DNA from: JBLHKT01 sp043101615
Lineage (GTDB): Bacteria; Planctomycetota; Phycisphaerae; Phycisphaerales; UBA1924
Direction: 5' to 3'
NCBI GenBank assembly: GCA_043101615.1
Contig: JBICID010000128.1
Span: 1-64,000, forward strand
Length of the DNA stretch: 64,000 bases
The translations under genes were made by a program, and so were the position numbers. This document shows positions 1 through 10,577 of this stretch, in pieces. Every line of letters starts with the position of its first letter. Positions within the stretch are counted from its first letter, which is position 1. The notes below the pieces were generated by a model. The model searched no databases and was not told the DNA's origin. It saw nothing but the letters and a program-made list of their open reading frames with translations.

Positions 1-586
1 CCTCGTCCCACGCCTTGGCGCACCGCTCGAGCTCACTCGCCAGCTTCGTCACAGCCGGCAGCAGCCCGTTCTTGATGCCGAGCGCCGCGGCGATGTGCAT
101 CGCCGTGGGGAAGGTGTCGTTGGACGACTGCCCCATGTTCACATGGTCGTTGGGGTGCACGCCCCCTCCCTCGAGATACGCCTTGTCCTTGCTCGAACCG
201 ATCCCCTCGCCCCGCGCCAGGCACACCAGGTTCGCGATCACCTCGTTGGCGTTCATGTTCGTGCTGGTGCCCGAGCCGGTCTGGAACACATCGACGGGAA
301 AGTGGGGCGCCACCCCGCCGTGATCGCCCATCCCGCCCAGAATCACCTCGCACGCGGCGCTGATCGCATCCGCGCGGTCGGCATCGAGCTTGCCCAGCCG
401 ATGGTTCACCCGCGCCGCCGCCTGTTTGAGCAGCGCATACGCTTCGACCACCTCCACCGGCACGCCCCGCCCCGAGATCGGGAAGTTCAGCACCGCCCGC
501 TGAGTCGACGCGCCGTACAGCGCCGACGCCGGCACGCTCATCTCGCCCATCGAGTCCTTCTCGATCCGCGTTGATCCGTCGCTCAC
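1..586 (-). CDS. fumC: Class II fumarate hydratase, N-terminal part (runs off left edge)
   Basis: Interconverts fumarate and malate in the TCA cycle, in the cytoplasm. The visible 195 residues are the N-terminal domain of a family usually about 460 residues long. SGTSTNMNANEVIAN at 105-119 and HPNDHVNMGQSSNDTFPT at 144-161 are two of the three substrate-site blocks of the fumarase/aspartase superfamily. The third block lies outside the window, so aspartase is less likely but not excluded. I chose the GTG at 586 because GGAAGGAG lies 7 bases upstream of it and no nearby ATG gives the family N-terminus. The gene is divergent from the transglutaminase-like gene across about 200 bases. Confidence 0.93.
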   Translation of the reverse strand, partial: MSDGSTRIEKDSMGEMSVPASALYGASTQRAVLNFPISGRGVPVEVVEAYALLKQAAARVNHRLGKLDADRADAISAACEVILGGMGDHGGVAPHFPVDVFQTGSGTSTNMNANEVIANLVCLARGEGIGSSKDKAYLEGGGVHPNDHVNMGQSSNDTFPTAMHIAAALGIKNGLLPAVTKLASELERCAKAWDE

Positions 587-782
587 GCTGTTGCTCCTTC
601 CCGCTTCCCGGGACCGTCCGGGCCCCGACCGCCCGACTGTAGATCGGCACCGGAGCCCGGGTCGTGCGTCAGACGGAGCCGGGCCCCGACGGTTACCCTT
701 GGGGGACTCCGCCCGTCAGCGAGGATCGCACCGATCCCGCCCCGCGGCCCGAGCCGCTGCCAGAGACAGAGAGGATCGATCC

Positions 783-2123
783 ATGTTCCCGAGGTTCCCC
801 AATCCCGCCGCCGATCGCTCCGCGAGCCGCACCGCGCGCCGCCTGCCCGCGTGGACCCTCGCCACCGCCGCGGGCCTGTCGATCCTCACCGCCCCGGCCG
901 CCGCCCAGCCGCGCCCCGGCGAGCCCAACCCCAAGTACCTGGAACGTCGCAAGTCCAACGACCTGACCCTTCGCACCACGATCAATGTCCGCGCCTGGCA
1001 GGAGCGCCCCCTCGAGCGTCAGCCCGCCAAGCGAGAGCAGGGTCCGCAGTACGACACCTGGAACTTCCAGACCGCCGCCTTCGTCTTCCCCATCCTCGAG
1101 CACACCGCGTCTTCGGATCTCCGCGAGACCGAGATCGACGGCGTCCTGACCCTCGAGGACCGCGAGGTGGACAACTCCGTCACGATCATCACCAACTTCC
1201 CTGTCGGCGCGAAGTACGGGCGGTGGGACATCGTGCCCCCCGAGGGCAAGGAGGTCGTCGCGCGCGAGGTCGAACTCCGCGTCGAGATGCCCATCCGCGT
1301 CTTCGAGACCGTCTTCCACGACGACGCCGCCGCTCGCGTCGCGTGGCCGACAGGTGCCTGGCCCCCCGAAGCCGCCAGCGCCTTCCAGCCCATGGTCTAT
1401 GTCGATCACGACCCCATCATCGGGCCCTACGACATGGAGCCGGTCAAGACCATCATCAAACGCTGGACCGACGGCAACGACCCCAAGAAGCTCGCGCCCG
1501 TCGTCCTCGCCAAGTTCCTCGCCGGCAAGGTCGTCGAGCACACCCAGCCCACCGGCGACGGGCTCGCGTTCAACCGCAACGGGCTGCTCGAGGGGATCTC
1601 CCTCCGCCCGGTCGGAGAGATCGCCCAGCGCCGCCGCGCCACCCCTTTCGAGATGTCGACCTTCCTCTGCGCCGTCTACCGCGAAGCCGGGCTCCCCGCC
1701 CGCGTCGTCGTCGGCGTTACCTCGGGCGATGCCGAGGAAGGCAACTTCCTCAACCGCGACAAGGGCGACGAGGAACTCCGCGCCTGGGTCGAGTTCGCAC
1801 TCTTCGACGAGGCCGACGGCACCCTGACCTGGATCCCCGTCGATGTCCTCGCCATGCGCAAGCGGTCCTCACGCATGCGCGGCAATTACTGGGAGAAGCC
1901 CATCCCGTTCTTTGGTACCCACGACGACCTCGACGAGATCGTCCCCTTCGCCCTGCACTTCTTCCCGCCAACCACCGTCCGGTCCTACGGCGGTTCGGGC
2001 TCGCCGGCGTTCTGGGGATGGTTCGTCACCCCCCAGGCGCCCGAGCGCGCCATCCAATCCCTGCGATTCGAGGTCTTCTCCACCCCTTCGCGCGGCGGCG
2101 ACCCCCGCAACCGCGACCGCTAG
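783..2123 (+). CDS. Secreted protein with a degenerate transglutaminase-like domain
   Basis: 446 residues. An N-terminal basic and hydrophobic stretch ending near TAPAAAQ (residue 41) looks like a signal peptide, so export is likely. Residues about 280-345 match the transglutaminase-like core: FLCAVYREAGLPARVVVGV aligns with the helix ending in GIPAR, then RAWVEF and WIPVDV. The position where the nucleophilic Cys should sit (15 residues before GLPAR) is not Cys, and the His of the usual HAWVE is Arg; only the Asp of WIPVDV remains. It is therefore probably not an active peptidase or transglutaminase, and may be a binding or scaffold version. The start is the ATG at 783, after GAGAGGAT; the frame is open further upstream but reads as random GC-rich sequence. 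Substrate unknown. Confidence 0.75.
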   Translation: MFPRFPNPAADRSASRTARRLPAWTLATAAGLSILTAPAAAQPRPGEPNPKYLERRKSNDLTLRTTINVRAWQERPLERQPAKREQGPQYDTWNFQTAAFVFPILEHTASSDLRETEIDGVLTLEDREVDNSVTIITNFPVGAKYGRWDIVPPEGKEVVAREVELRVEMPIRVFETVFHDDAAARVAWPTGAWPPEAASAFQPMVYVDHDPIIGPYDMEPVKTIIKRWTDGNDPKKLAPVVLAKFLAGKVVEHTQPTGDGLAFNRNGLLEGISLRPVGEIAQRRRATPFEMSTFLCAVYREAGLPARVVVGVTSGDAEEGNFLNRDKGDEELRAWVEFALFDEADGTLTWIPVDVLAMRKRSSRMRGNYWEKPIPFFGTHDDLDEIVPFALHFFPPTTVRSYGGSGSPAFWGWFVTPQAPERAIQSLRFEVFSTPSRGGDPRNRDR

Positions 2124-2171
2124 CCCCGCCCACGCCCGCTTCAACCGGAGCCGGCACGGCCCGACGCGACC

Positions 2172-2786
2172 TCAGAGCACATTCTTGAAGTGCTTCTCCT
2201 GCACCGGCACCACCACCTCCAGCACATGCTGGAGCACCGAGCCCGGCGAGCCGATCGCGTCCACCTCGCGGATGATCTCCTTCGGGTAGTAATCCAGCAC
2301 CGGACGCGTCTCCGCCTCGTACACCTCCCAACGCCGGCGGATCACCTCCTCCTTCGCGTCGTCGGCACGGTTCTCCTTGAGCGCCCGACGCTGCAGCCGC
2401 TCGATCATCTTCTCCTTGTCGCGGCAGACCAGGTGCACCACCTCGAGCACCCGGATGTGCTCCTCCATCAGCTTCGCCTGGTTCACGCTCCGCGGGATTC
2501 CGTCGAGCACCAGCAGGTCCACGCCCGGCTTGTACAGCCCGAGGATCGTCTGGGCGTGGATGTTTTCCTTCCACATCTTCACCGTCACATCGTCCGGCAC
2601 CAGCTCCCCGCGCGACGAGTACTCCCGGAAGATCTTGCCCAGCTCGCTCGTGATGTCGATCGTCCGGAACACCTCCCCGCACGAGAGGTGGTAGAAGCCC
2701 GGCACCTGCCCGAGGATCTTGCCCTGTGTCCCCTTGCCCGCCCCGGGCGCCCCGAAGAGGAGGATCGTCTGGTAACGCTTGGACAT
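2172..2786 (-). CDS. adk: Adenylate kinase
   Basis: Cytoplasmic enzyme converting ATP plus AMP to two ADP. The 204 residues fit the family. P-loop GAPGAGKGT at 12-20; the AMP-site/NMP block SCGEVFR follows at about 35; DGIPRSVNQA replaces the more usual DGFPR; RLQRRALKENRADD fits the start of the lid region. The lid is short and shows no zinc-binding Cys set. The start at 2786 is supported by AGGAGG 6 bases upstream; a longer open frame upstream looks non-coding. It lies downstream of fusA on the same strand, but the fusA terminator separates them. It converges with the transglutaminase-like gene. Confidence 0.95.
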   Translation of the reverse strand: MSKRYQTILLFGAPGAGKGTQGKILGQVPGFYHLSCGEVFRTIDITSELGKIFREYSSRGELVPDDVTVKMWKENIHAQTILGLYKPGVDLLVLDGIPRSVNQAKLMEEHIRVLEVVHLVCRDKEKMIERLQRRALKENRADDAKEEVIRRRWEVYEAETRPVLDYYPKEIIREVDAIGSPGSVLQHVLEVVVPVQEKHFKNVL

Positions 2787-2942
2787 GGTCGCCTCCTGTC
2801 TCGACGCGCCGAACCCCGGCGGGCGTGACAACCCTAGCCCCCAGCCCGGATCCCCGCCAGCCGATCCCCGCCCCCCGCCCGCCTCGCGCCACACGCCCCG
2901 CCCGCGCGACCGGCAACCCTTGCGCCACCCCCCGTGCGCACG

Positions 2943-2973
2943 AAAAAAGGGGCCCGGCAATCCACCGGGCCCC
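2943..2973 (-). terminator. Intrinsic terminator of fusA
   Basis: Perfect 9-bp GC stem (2949-2957 with 2965-2973, 7-base loop). On the minus strand it is followed directly by six T (complement of 2943-2948). It lies about 66 bases past the fusA stop, so fusA and adk are likely separate transcripts. Confidence 0.9.
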
Positions 2974-3038
2974 TCTGGGTCTTGGCTGCATTCGGCGGGC
3001 GTCCGATCACGCCCGCGCCGCACTGATCAGGCCGACGC

Positions 3039-5153
<2,115 letters not shown>

Positions 5154-5614
5154 GGCGGTTCCTCTGATTCCTCTTTCGGGTCGGTCCCGGCGTGGGACTC
5201 GTGCTCGGGGTCGTCGTGGGTCGGCGACTCCCCGGTCTCGGGGGCGTCGCGTTCGCTGTCGTGGGGGAGGTCGGCGCCGCCGGGGCCGAGATCGCTCTCG
5301 CCTCTGATCGGCTCCGCGGTCGATGCGTTCTGAGTTGCTTGGGTGGGCCGGAAAGCCCTTGCAGTCTCGTCATACCCCGGCCAGACCGGGGTGGGTGTCA
5401 CCCGGCCCCGTCGGGGTCTTCCTGGCTGTCTGTGGAGCCGTCCATCGGTCTGCTCCTCACAGGGAGTGGGGGGTGGTGACACCGACGCGACCACACCGGC
5501 CGCTCGGGTCGAAATCGTAGACCCCCAATCCCGTCCCGGCAACAGCGTCCCCGATTCCCCGCACGCTCCCTCAAGTCGCTGTCAACAAAGGCGATGCGAG
5601 TCCCGGGCCGAGCG
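5154..5614. other. Intergenic leader region upstream of fusA
   Basis: 461 bases between the O-antigen-ligase-like gene (ends 5615) and fusA, both leftward, so this is the fusA promoter and leader. I see no tRNA or known riboswitch. Two things stand out: a possible 15-codon leader reading frame on the minus strand (5445 to 5398) and, just after it, a short GC hairpin around 5384-5393 (CCCCGG pairing with CCGGGG). A longer open frame on this strand (5542 to 5138) has Pro/Arg-rich random-looking composition and runs into fusA; I do not call it a gene. Confidence 0.5.
5398..5445 (-). CDS. Possible short leader peptide ahead of fusA
   Basis: Fifteen codons, MDGSTDSQEDPDGAG, with GAGGAG 7 bases before the ATG. 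It is acidic and sits in the fusA leader about 245 bases before the fusA start, followed by a GC hairpin. The good ribosome site is the only real support; one such site in 461 bases could be chance. No regulatory codon run (for example repeats of a single amino acid) is seen. Confidence 0.25.
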   Translation of the reverse strand: MDGSTDSQEDPDGAG

Positions 5615-7807
5615 TTATCCCGGGCCCGCCAGACGTCTCAGCTCGTCCACGATCGAGCCCGGGAACTGGCGCAGCGGGTCCAGACGCCGCCACGCGTTCA
5701 GCTCCAACGCCCGGGCCGCCCACTCCCCCGCCGACTCTTCCAGGCCCATCCGATCGGGCCACCGGGCCAGCTCCAGCGCGAGTTGGGGGTTGTATGGGTC
5801 AAGCCCGAACGCCCGTTCGAGGGCCGCGACCGCGCGCGGGCCGGCCCGGTCCACGTCCTCGATGCCCCACCCGAGCAGCGCGTGCTCGATCGAGCCGAGC
5901 CGGCGCCACTCGTGCGAGGTTCGCACCGCCGGGTCGCTGCCGGCCGCCCAGCCCCGCGCCGCCTCGATCCAGTCGCCCGCGGGTTCGTTCCCGTCCAGCG
6001 CGATCTGCATCGCCAGCCCGCTGATCAGCAGTCGTGTGCGCACGTGCTCCGGGCGTGCGTCGCTGGCGCGGGCCCGCGACGCCACCGCCGCGACACGCGC
6101 CGGGGGGAGCACGAGCGCGGGGTCGGCCGGGGACGCCCCGTCCCGCACCGCCATCCCGGCGGACGCCAGCGGCACGCCCGCGTCGCGAAGGTGACGCTCC
6201 CACGGGCGGATCGTTCCCAGGCTCACCCAGGCCACCGGGACCGCCAACAGCAGGACCAGCGAGCCCGCCAGCGTGCGCTGCGGCCCCGAGTCCGGCTCGC
6301 GCTCTCGAGCCCCGGGTGCGCTCGCCCCCAGCAGCAGGAACCACAGCCCCGCCGAGCCGGGGCGCACCGGCGTCATCTCGATCATCGCGTGCCCCAGCAG
6401 CACGATCGTGAGGCCCACCGCCGGCGCGCGTGCCCGGTCGAACCCGCCATCGCTCAGCACGAATCGGGCGAACGCGATCCAGAGGCCGACGCCCGCGATC
6501 CGAGCCAGCAGGTCGACGGGCACCAGCAGGTCGCGCTCGACGTACGCGCCGCCCGCGAACGCGAGAACGGGAACGAGCACCAGGGCGCGGGTCGCGGCCG
6601 CGCGCGAGGACGGCGGTATCTCCGCCTCGACCGGGTCGGCGTCGCCCGCGTTCCGCAGTGCGCGCGTGCCCAGCAGCAGCAGCCACGCCGCCGAGCCAAT
6701 CCCCAGCATCGCCAGCCAGTCGAACGCCAGGCTGTGCGGGCTGCTGACCTCCTCGGGGTTCAGCGGGTTCTTCGCCAGCAGGTACGCCTCCTGGAACCCC
6801 GCCGGCCCGACCCCGACGAGCGGGTGGCCCGAGATGATCCGGAGCGAGGCCTCCAGGTACTGCGCCCGGAAGAGCAGGCTGAGCTCGCCCAGGCGTTCCC
6901 CGAGCACGCCCCGCAGCGCGACGACCAGCAGCACCAGCACGCACGCGCCGATCGGGACCCACGCGCGCAGGCGTTGCAGGCGGTTGTTCCGCCCCATCGC
7001 CCACCACGCCCCGGCGCCGAAGAGCCCCAGCAGCAGCGCGCCCAGCCCGCCCTTCGAGCCCGTCAGGGCGATCAGCCACAGGCACAGCGCCGCCGACCCG
7101 AGCCAGGCCAGCCGACGCGCCCGGTCGCCCTCGCAGACCAGGCGCAGCACGGCGTACGACGCGCCGGCGCCGGCGAAGGTCGCCAGCATGTTCGACGTGC
7201 CGAACCACGCGCGCACGTCCGGCTGCTCGAGCCTGCGCTCGAACAGGCGTGCCTGGCCAGAGCCCGGGGCCCACCCCTGCGAGGCCAGCACCGCCTCCCT
7301 GTTCTCGCGGAAACTCCGCACCGTCTCGGCGTGCTCCACCCACAGCTGCACCAGCGACCGCAGCAGCAGCACCGCCACGAACCCGAGCCCGAGCCCCAGC
7401 AGCACCCGCCGGATCGCCGGGTCGCGCCCCAGCCAGGCCGACGCGAGCAGCACCCCGAGCCCGGAGAGCCACGGGCCCGCGACCACCAAGTGCTCGCTCT
7501 CCGCCGAGGCGTGCACGAACACCGGGATGGAGCCGATCCCCAACAGCGCCGTCGCCCGGACGGCGCGCGTCCCACACGTCCACGCAGCCAGCCCCACGCC
7601 CAGCAGCGTCACGACGTCCAGCAGCAGCGTGCCGGAGGGCGCCAGGCGCGTCCCGGTCGGGGGGCTCAGCGACGGGTCCGCGTCCCACCACGGCAGCGGC
7701 GTGTGCACCACCATCGCGCGCAGGAACGTCGGGATGAGCACCAGCCCGGCCGCGAGCCACGCCCGGGCCTGTCGCGGTGTGAGTTCCGTGTGGGGCTCGC
7801 CGCTCAT
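5615..7807 (-). CDS. O-antigen-ligase-like polytopic membrane protein (Wzy_C family)
   Basis: 730 residues, roughly a dozen hydrophobic segments between about residues 15 and 530. GSKGGLGALLLGLFGAGAWW and GHPLVGVGPAGFQE (about 327-340), then SPHSLAFDWLAMLG, form the signature loop of the O-antigen ligase/polymerase family (WaaL/Wzy_C). These inner-membrane enzymes move or polymerise undecaprenyl-linked glycans on the periplasmic face. The last 200 residues are soluble, Ala/Leu-rich and TPR-like. Its ATG overlaps the stop of the upstream phosphoglycosyltransferase by 4 bases, so the two are translationally coupled and probably act in the same glycan pathway. Ligase versus polymerase cannot be told from the sequence. 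Confidence 0.8.
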   Translation of the reverse strand: MSGEPHTELTPRQARAWLAAGLVLIPTFLRAMVVHTPLPWWDADPSLSPPTGTRLAPSGTLLLDVVTLLGVGLAAWTCGTRAVRATALLGIGSIPVFVHASAESEHLVVAGPWLSGLGVLLASAWLGRDPAIRRVLLGLGLGFVAVLLLRSLVQLWVEHAETVRSFRENREAVLASQGWAPGSGQARLFERRLEQPDVRAWFGTSNMLATFAGAGASYAVLRLVCEGDRARRLAWLGSAALCLWLIALTGSKGGLGALLLGLFGAGAWWAMGRNNRLQRLRAWVPIGACVLVLLVVALRGVLGERLGELSLLFRAQYLEASLRIISGHPLVGVGPAGFQEAYLLAKNPLNPEEVSSPHSLAFDWLAMLGIGSAAWLLLLGTRALRNAGDADPVEAEIPPSSRAAATRALVLVPVLAFAGGAYVERDLLVPVDLLARIAGVGLWIAFARFVLSDGGFDRARAPAVGLTIVLLGHAMIEMTPVRPGSAGLWFLLLGASAPGAREREPDSGPQRTLAGSLVLLLAVPVAWVSLGTIRPWERHLRDAGVPLASAGMAVRDGASPADPALVLPPARVAAVASRARASDARPEHVRTRLLISGLAMQIALDGNEPAGDWIEAARGWAAGSDPAVRTSHEWRRLGSIEHALLGWGIEDVDRAGPRAVAALERAFGLDPYNPQLALELARWPDRMGLEESAGEWAARALELNAWRRLDPLRQFPGSIVDELRRLAGPG

Positions 7808-8961
7808 GCGCCGTCACCCGCGCGAGCGTCGGCCCCCGGGGGCGAGCTCCCGTATTCGAGCAGCGCCATCACACCGAACACCAGCGCGATGAGCACCCCC
7901 AGCAGCACGGCTTGAGTCGGGTCGCTCCGGACCAGCAGCACACCCGCGACCGCGGTCAGCATCGTGAACCCGTAGATCACGCCCATCGCCGCGCGCGTGC
8001 TCAACCCTCGCCTGACCAGCCGGTGCGAGAAGTGCTGCAGGTCTCCCTTGAACGGGCTCTTGCCCTGCGACAGCCGGATCAGCGTCACGCTCGTGAAGTC
8101 GTACAGCGGGACTCCCAGCACCACCAGCGGCATCAGCAGCGCGTACCACCGCCCGCTCTCGAACGGCTCGCCACCAGCCGACTCGGGCACGAAGGTCGTC
8201 CGCACCGTCAGGAAGGCCAGCAGGAACCCCAGCACCAGCGAGCCGCCGTCGCCCATGAACAGCCTCGCCGGCGGGAAGTTCCAGACAAGGAAGCCCAGCG
8301 ACGCGCCGCACACCAGCGCCAGCACGCCCGCGACGAACCACTGCCCCTGCATCAGCGTCGAGGCCATGAACCCGCCCGAGGCGATCGCCGCGACCCCGCC
8401 CGCGTACCCGTCCATGTTGTCGATGAAGTTCATCGCGTTGGTCACGCACACGATCCACAGCACCGTGACAAGCATCGACAGCCAAGCGCCGCCAGCGATC
8501 GGGTCCAGCATGGTCAGCAGCCGAGTGTCCATGGGCCACGCCACGAGCACCGCGGGGATCGCCATGATCACCAGCTTGCCCATCGCTCCCAGCGGGCGCC
8601 GGTCGTCGATCAGGCCGAGCACGTGCAGCAGCAGGGCCGATCCGATGAGCCAGAGCCCGAGTGGCGCCTCGGACCGCACGCCACGGATCAGCTCGATGTG
8701 CCCGATCAGGACGTCCGGGCACCGCTCCTCGTCGCTCCAGACCAGGCTGAGCAGCAGCACCGCGAGCATCGGCGCCAGGATCGCGATCGTGATCCCGATC
8801 CCGCCCGTGTTCGGGATCGCCCGCCGGGCCATCTTCTGCTGGCCGGCCATCGCCTCGGTATCGAGAGCGCCGGCCCGCAGGCTCAGCGAGCGCACGATCC
8901 CGCACCCTGCCGCGGACAGCAGCAACGCAACCGGGACCAGGCTCAGCACGAGCGTGTGCAT
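7804..8961 (-). CDS. WecA/MraY-family undecaprenyl-phosphate sugar-1-phosphate transferase
   Basis: 385 residues with about ten membrane segments. It has the PNPT-superfamily blocks IDDRR (118-122), NAMNFIDNMDGYAGG (175-189), FPPARLFMGDGGS (229-241) and a late HFSHRL loop. The Asp pairs bind magnesium and the nucleotide sugar. The enzyme moves a sugar phosphate from a UDP-sugar to undecaprenyl phosphate, the first step of surface glycan synthesis. NFIDNMDG and the HFSHR loop fit the WecA/TagO branch better than MraY, and no mur genes are near. It is coupled to the O-antigen-ligase-like gene downstream and lies 12 bases after the YwaF-type gene upstream. Confidence 0.85.
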   Translation of the reverse strand: MHTLVLSLVPVALLLSAAGCGIVRSLSLRAGALDTEAMAGQQKMARRAIPNTGGIGITIAILAPMLAVLLLSLVWSDEERCPDVLIGHIELIRGVRSEAPLGLWLIGSALLLHVLGLIDDRRPLGAMGKLVIMAIPAVLVAWPMDTRLLTMLDPIAGGAWLSMLVTVLWIVCVTNAMNFIDNMDGYAGGVAAIASGGFMASTLMQGQWFVAGVLALVCGASLGFLVWNFPPARLFMGDGGSLVLGFLLAFLTVRTTFVPESAGGEPFESGRWYALLMPLVVLGVPLYDFTSVTLIRLSQGKSPFKGDLQHFSHRLVRRGLSTRAAMGVIYGFTMLTAVAGVLLVRSDPTQAVLLGVLIALVFGVMALLEYGSSPPGADARAGDGA

Positions 8962-8973
8962 CGGGCGATGGTA

Positions 8974-9735
8974 TCAGGACGCCGCTTGCGGCTCGGTCTG
9001 TCTCCGGGCCGCGATCAGCCACGGCAGCAGCGCCAGGAACTGCGCGAGCGCCGCCAGCGCGCACAGCGCCAGCACCCGCCAGGGCCAGGGCGGCAACGCG
9101 TGCAGGATCGTCTTTTTCTCGGGCAGCTCCCGCCCCACGTACCCGTAGTTCGTCCCCCGGATCTCGTTGAAGCCCACCATCGACAGCACGTACACCACGC
9201 CGACGATCACCGCGGCCCCGTAGTCGCGCCAGCCGGGGCGGTAGCGACGCACCCAGACCTCGTACACCGCCGAGCCCACGATCTGGGTGTGCCCGATCCA
9301 GAAGAACCAGTACTGCGCGCTGGCGTACCCCTCGCTGAGCACCGGGGTGAAGAAGGCCTGCGTCGACAGCCCGATCCCCCAGAAGTACAGCACCGCCCGC
9401 CACCGCCAGTCGGCGGTCAGCAGCGCGACCACCGCGATCCACCCGCCCAGGTCGCACACGTGGAACGGCAGGCTGACCGCGAAGTCGAAGTTGGCCGGAA
9501 GGCAGTACCAGACCGTGGTGATCGTCTGCGTCACGATGATCGAGGCGGTCCAGAAGAGCCGGACCAGCGCCTCGTACCGGCGGTCCCTGTGCACGCCCGC
9601 GAGGCAGACGCCAAGGATGACCGCCGTGAAGGCCCCCGCGGTCAGCCAGTGAAAGCCTGTGAACGCGTGAAACTCCGAGGCCCAGTCGTACGCCGGAGCG
9701 GGCGGTGCGGGGTTGGCAGGGGTCGCGGGGGTCAT
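8974..9735 (-). CDS. YwaF-family (TIGR02206-type) integral membrane protein, copy 1
   Basis: 253 residues, six to seven membrane segments. Family-typical blocks: LPFHVCDLGGWIA, YFWGIGLSTQAFFTP, FFWIGHTQIVGSAVYE and GTNYGYVGRE. The biochemical role of this family is not established. It is a clear paralog of the next gene upstream (same blocks in the same order), separated by only 15 bases, so they look like a tandem duplication that has diverged widely. No Shine-Dalgarno sequence is seen before the ATG at 9735. Confidence 0.8.
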   Translation of the reverse strand: MTPATPANPAPPAPAYDWASEFHAFTGFHWLTAGAFTAVILGVCLAGVHRDRRYEALVRLFWTASIIVTQTITTVWYCLPANFDFAVSLPFHVCDLGGWIAVVALLTADWRWRAVLYFWGIGLSTQAFFTPVLSEGYASAQYWFFWIGHTQIVGSAVYEVWVRRYRPGWRDYGAAVIVGVVYVLSMVGFNEIRGTNYGYVGRELPEKKTILHALPPWPWRVLALCALAALAQFLALLPWLIAARRQTEPQAAS

Positions 9736-9750
9736 GGTGGGGAGGGGGTC

Positions 9751-10560
9751 CTAGCGGGGGTGGCAGGTGGCGGGATTCTCAACCCCGTTCGAGGTGGCGA
9801 TGTTCCACGTGGAACGCTTGCGGCGTTTGTGCGCACGAACACCCCAGGCACACCAGTACAGGGCCAACATCAGCGCCTGCGCGCCCGCGATCATCAGCAG
9901 GGGGCGCTCGGGCCAGTCGCCCAGGGCGTCCACGACCGACGAGGCCGCGTACTCGCCCCTGCCCAGGTACGAGTAGTTCGTGCCCAGCCACAGGTTGATG
10001 GGGATGACCAGCCCGGCGTACACCATCCCCCAGAGAGCCGCGAAGCCCCAGTCCCGGAACCGCGGCCCCCACGCGTGCACCGCGATCGCGTAGACCGCGG
10101 TGCCCACGATCATGGTGTGCCCGACCCAGTACAGCCAGAAGTCCACGCTGGCGAGCCCGAAGTCCCACATGGGTGTGACGAAGCCCTGCGTCGAGAGGCC
10201 CAGGCCCCAGAAGAAGACGATCGACCGGAGGCGACGGTGCTGGGAGATCAGGGCGAACGGGGCGGCCCAGCCGACCAGCCGGCACAGGTGCAGCGGGAGG
10301 GACTCGTTGAGATCGAAATTCGACGGGAGCAGACGCCACACGGTCGCGAAGGCCTGCCATGCGAGCATGGTCCAGGCGATGGTGTACCGGAATGTGCGCT
10401 CTGATTCGACGGACCGGGCCAGCAGGCGTCGCCCCGCGAGGCACCAGGCGACCATCACGAGGAGGCACGACCCGGCCGCCACGGCGTGGAAAAGGCCGTA
10501 CGGCTCGAAGTGGTGAAACCAGCCCGGGTCGGGCGTGGGTTGTGCGGCGGGCGGTGCCAT
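9751..10560 (-). CDS. YwaF-family (TIGR02206-type) integral membrane protein, copy 2
   Basis: 269 residues. It has the same architecture as its downstream neighbour: LPLHLCRLVGWAA, FFWGLGLSTQGFVTP, LYWVGHTMIVGTAVYA, GTNYSYLGRGE. A 20-30 residue basic C-terminal tail is extra compared with copy 1, and the codons of that tail contain a parS-like palindrome (9801-9816). It starts 17 bases after rlmN ends, so it probably belongs to the ispH-rlmN transcript. Function unknown. Confidence 0.8.
   Translation of the reverse strand: MAPPAAQPTPDPGWFHHFEPYGLFHAVAAGSCLLVMVAWCLAGRRLLARSVESERTFRYTIAWTMLAWQAFATVWRLLPSNFDLNESLPLHLCRLVGWAAPFALISQHRRLRSIVFFWGLGLSTQGFVTPMWDFGLASVDFWLYWVGHTMIVGTAVYAIAVHAWGPRFRDWGFAALWGMVYAGLVIPINLWLGTNYSYLGRGEYAASSVVDALGDWPERPLLMIAGAQALMLALYWCAWGVRAHKRRKRSTWNIATSNGVENPATCHPR
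9801..9816. other. parS-like centromere site
   Basis: TGTTCCACGTGGAACG contains the perfect 14-bp palindrome GTTCCACGTGGAAC (9802-9815). This is the chromosomal parS sequence bound by ParB in Pseudomonas and close to the near-universal TGTTNCACGTGAAACA consensus. It lies within the C-terminal codons of the second YwaF gene. I found no second full match in the window, and no parA or parB gene is present. The assignment is by sequence match only. Confidence 0.7.
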
Positions 10561-10577
10561 GGGAGCAATCTATCGCC

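Noticed and set aside
9457..9466. Half of a parS palindrome (CACGTGGAAC) in the other YwaF gene
   Set aside because: Only 10 of 14 positions match; it encodes the conserved FHV of the family block, so protein conservation explains it.
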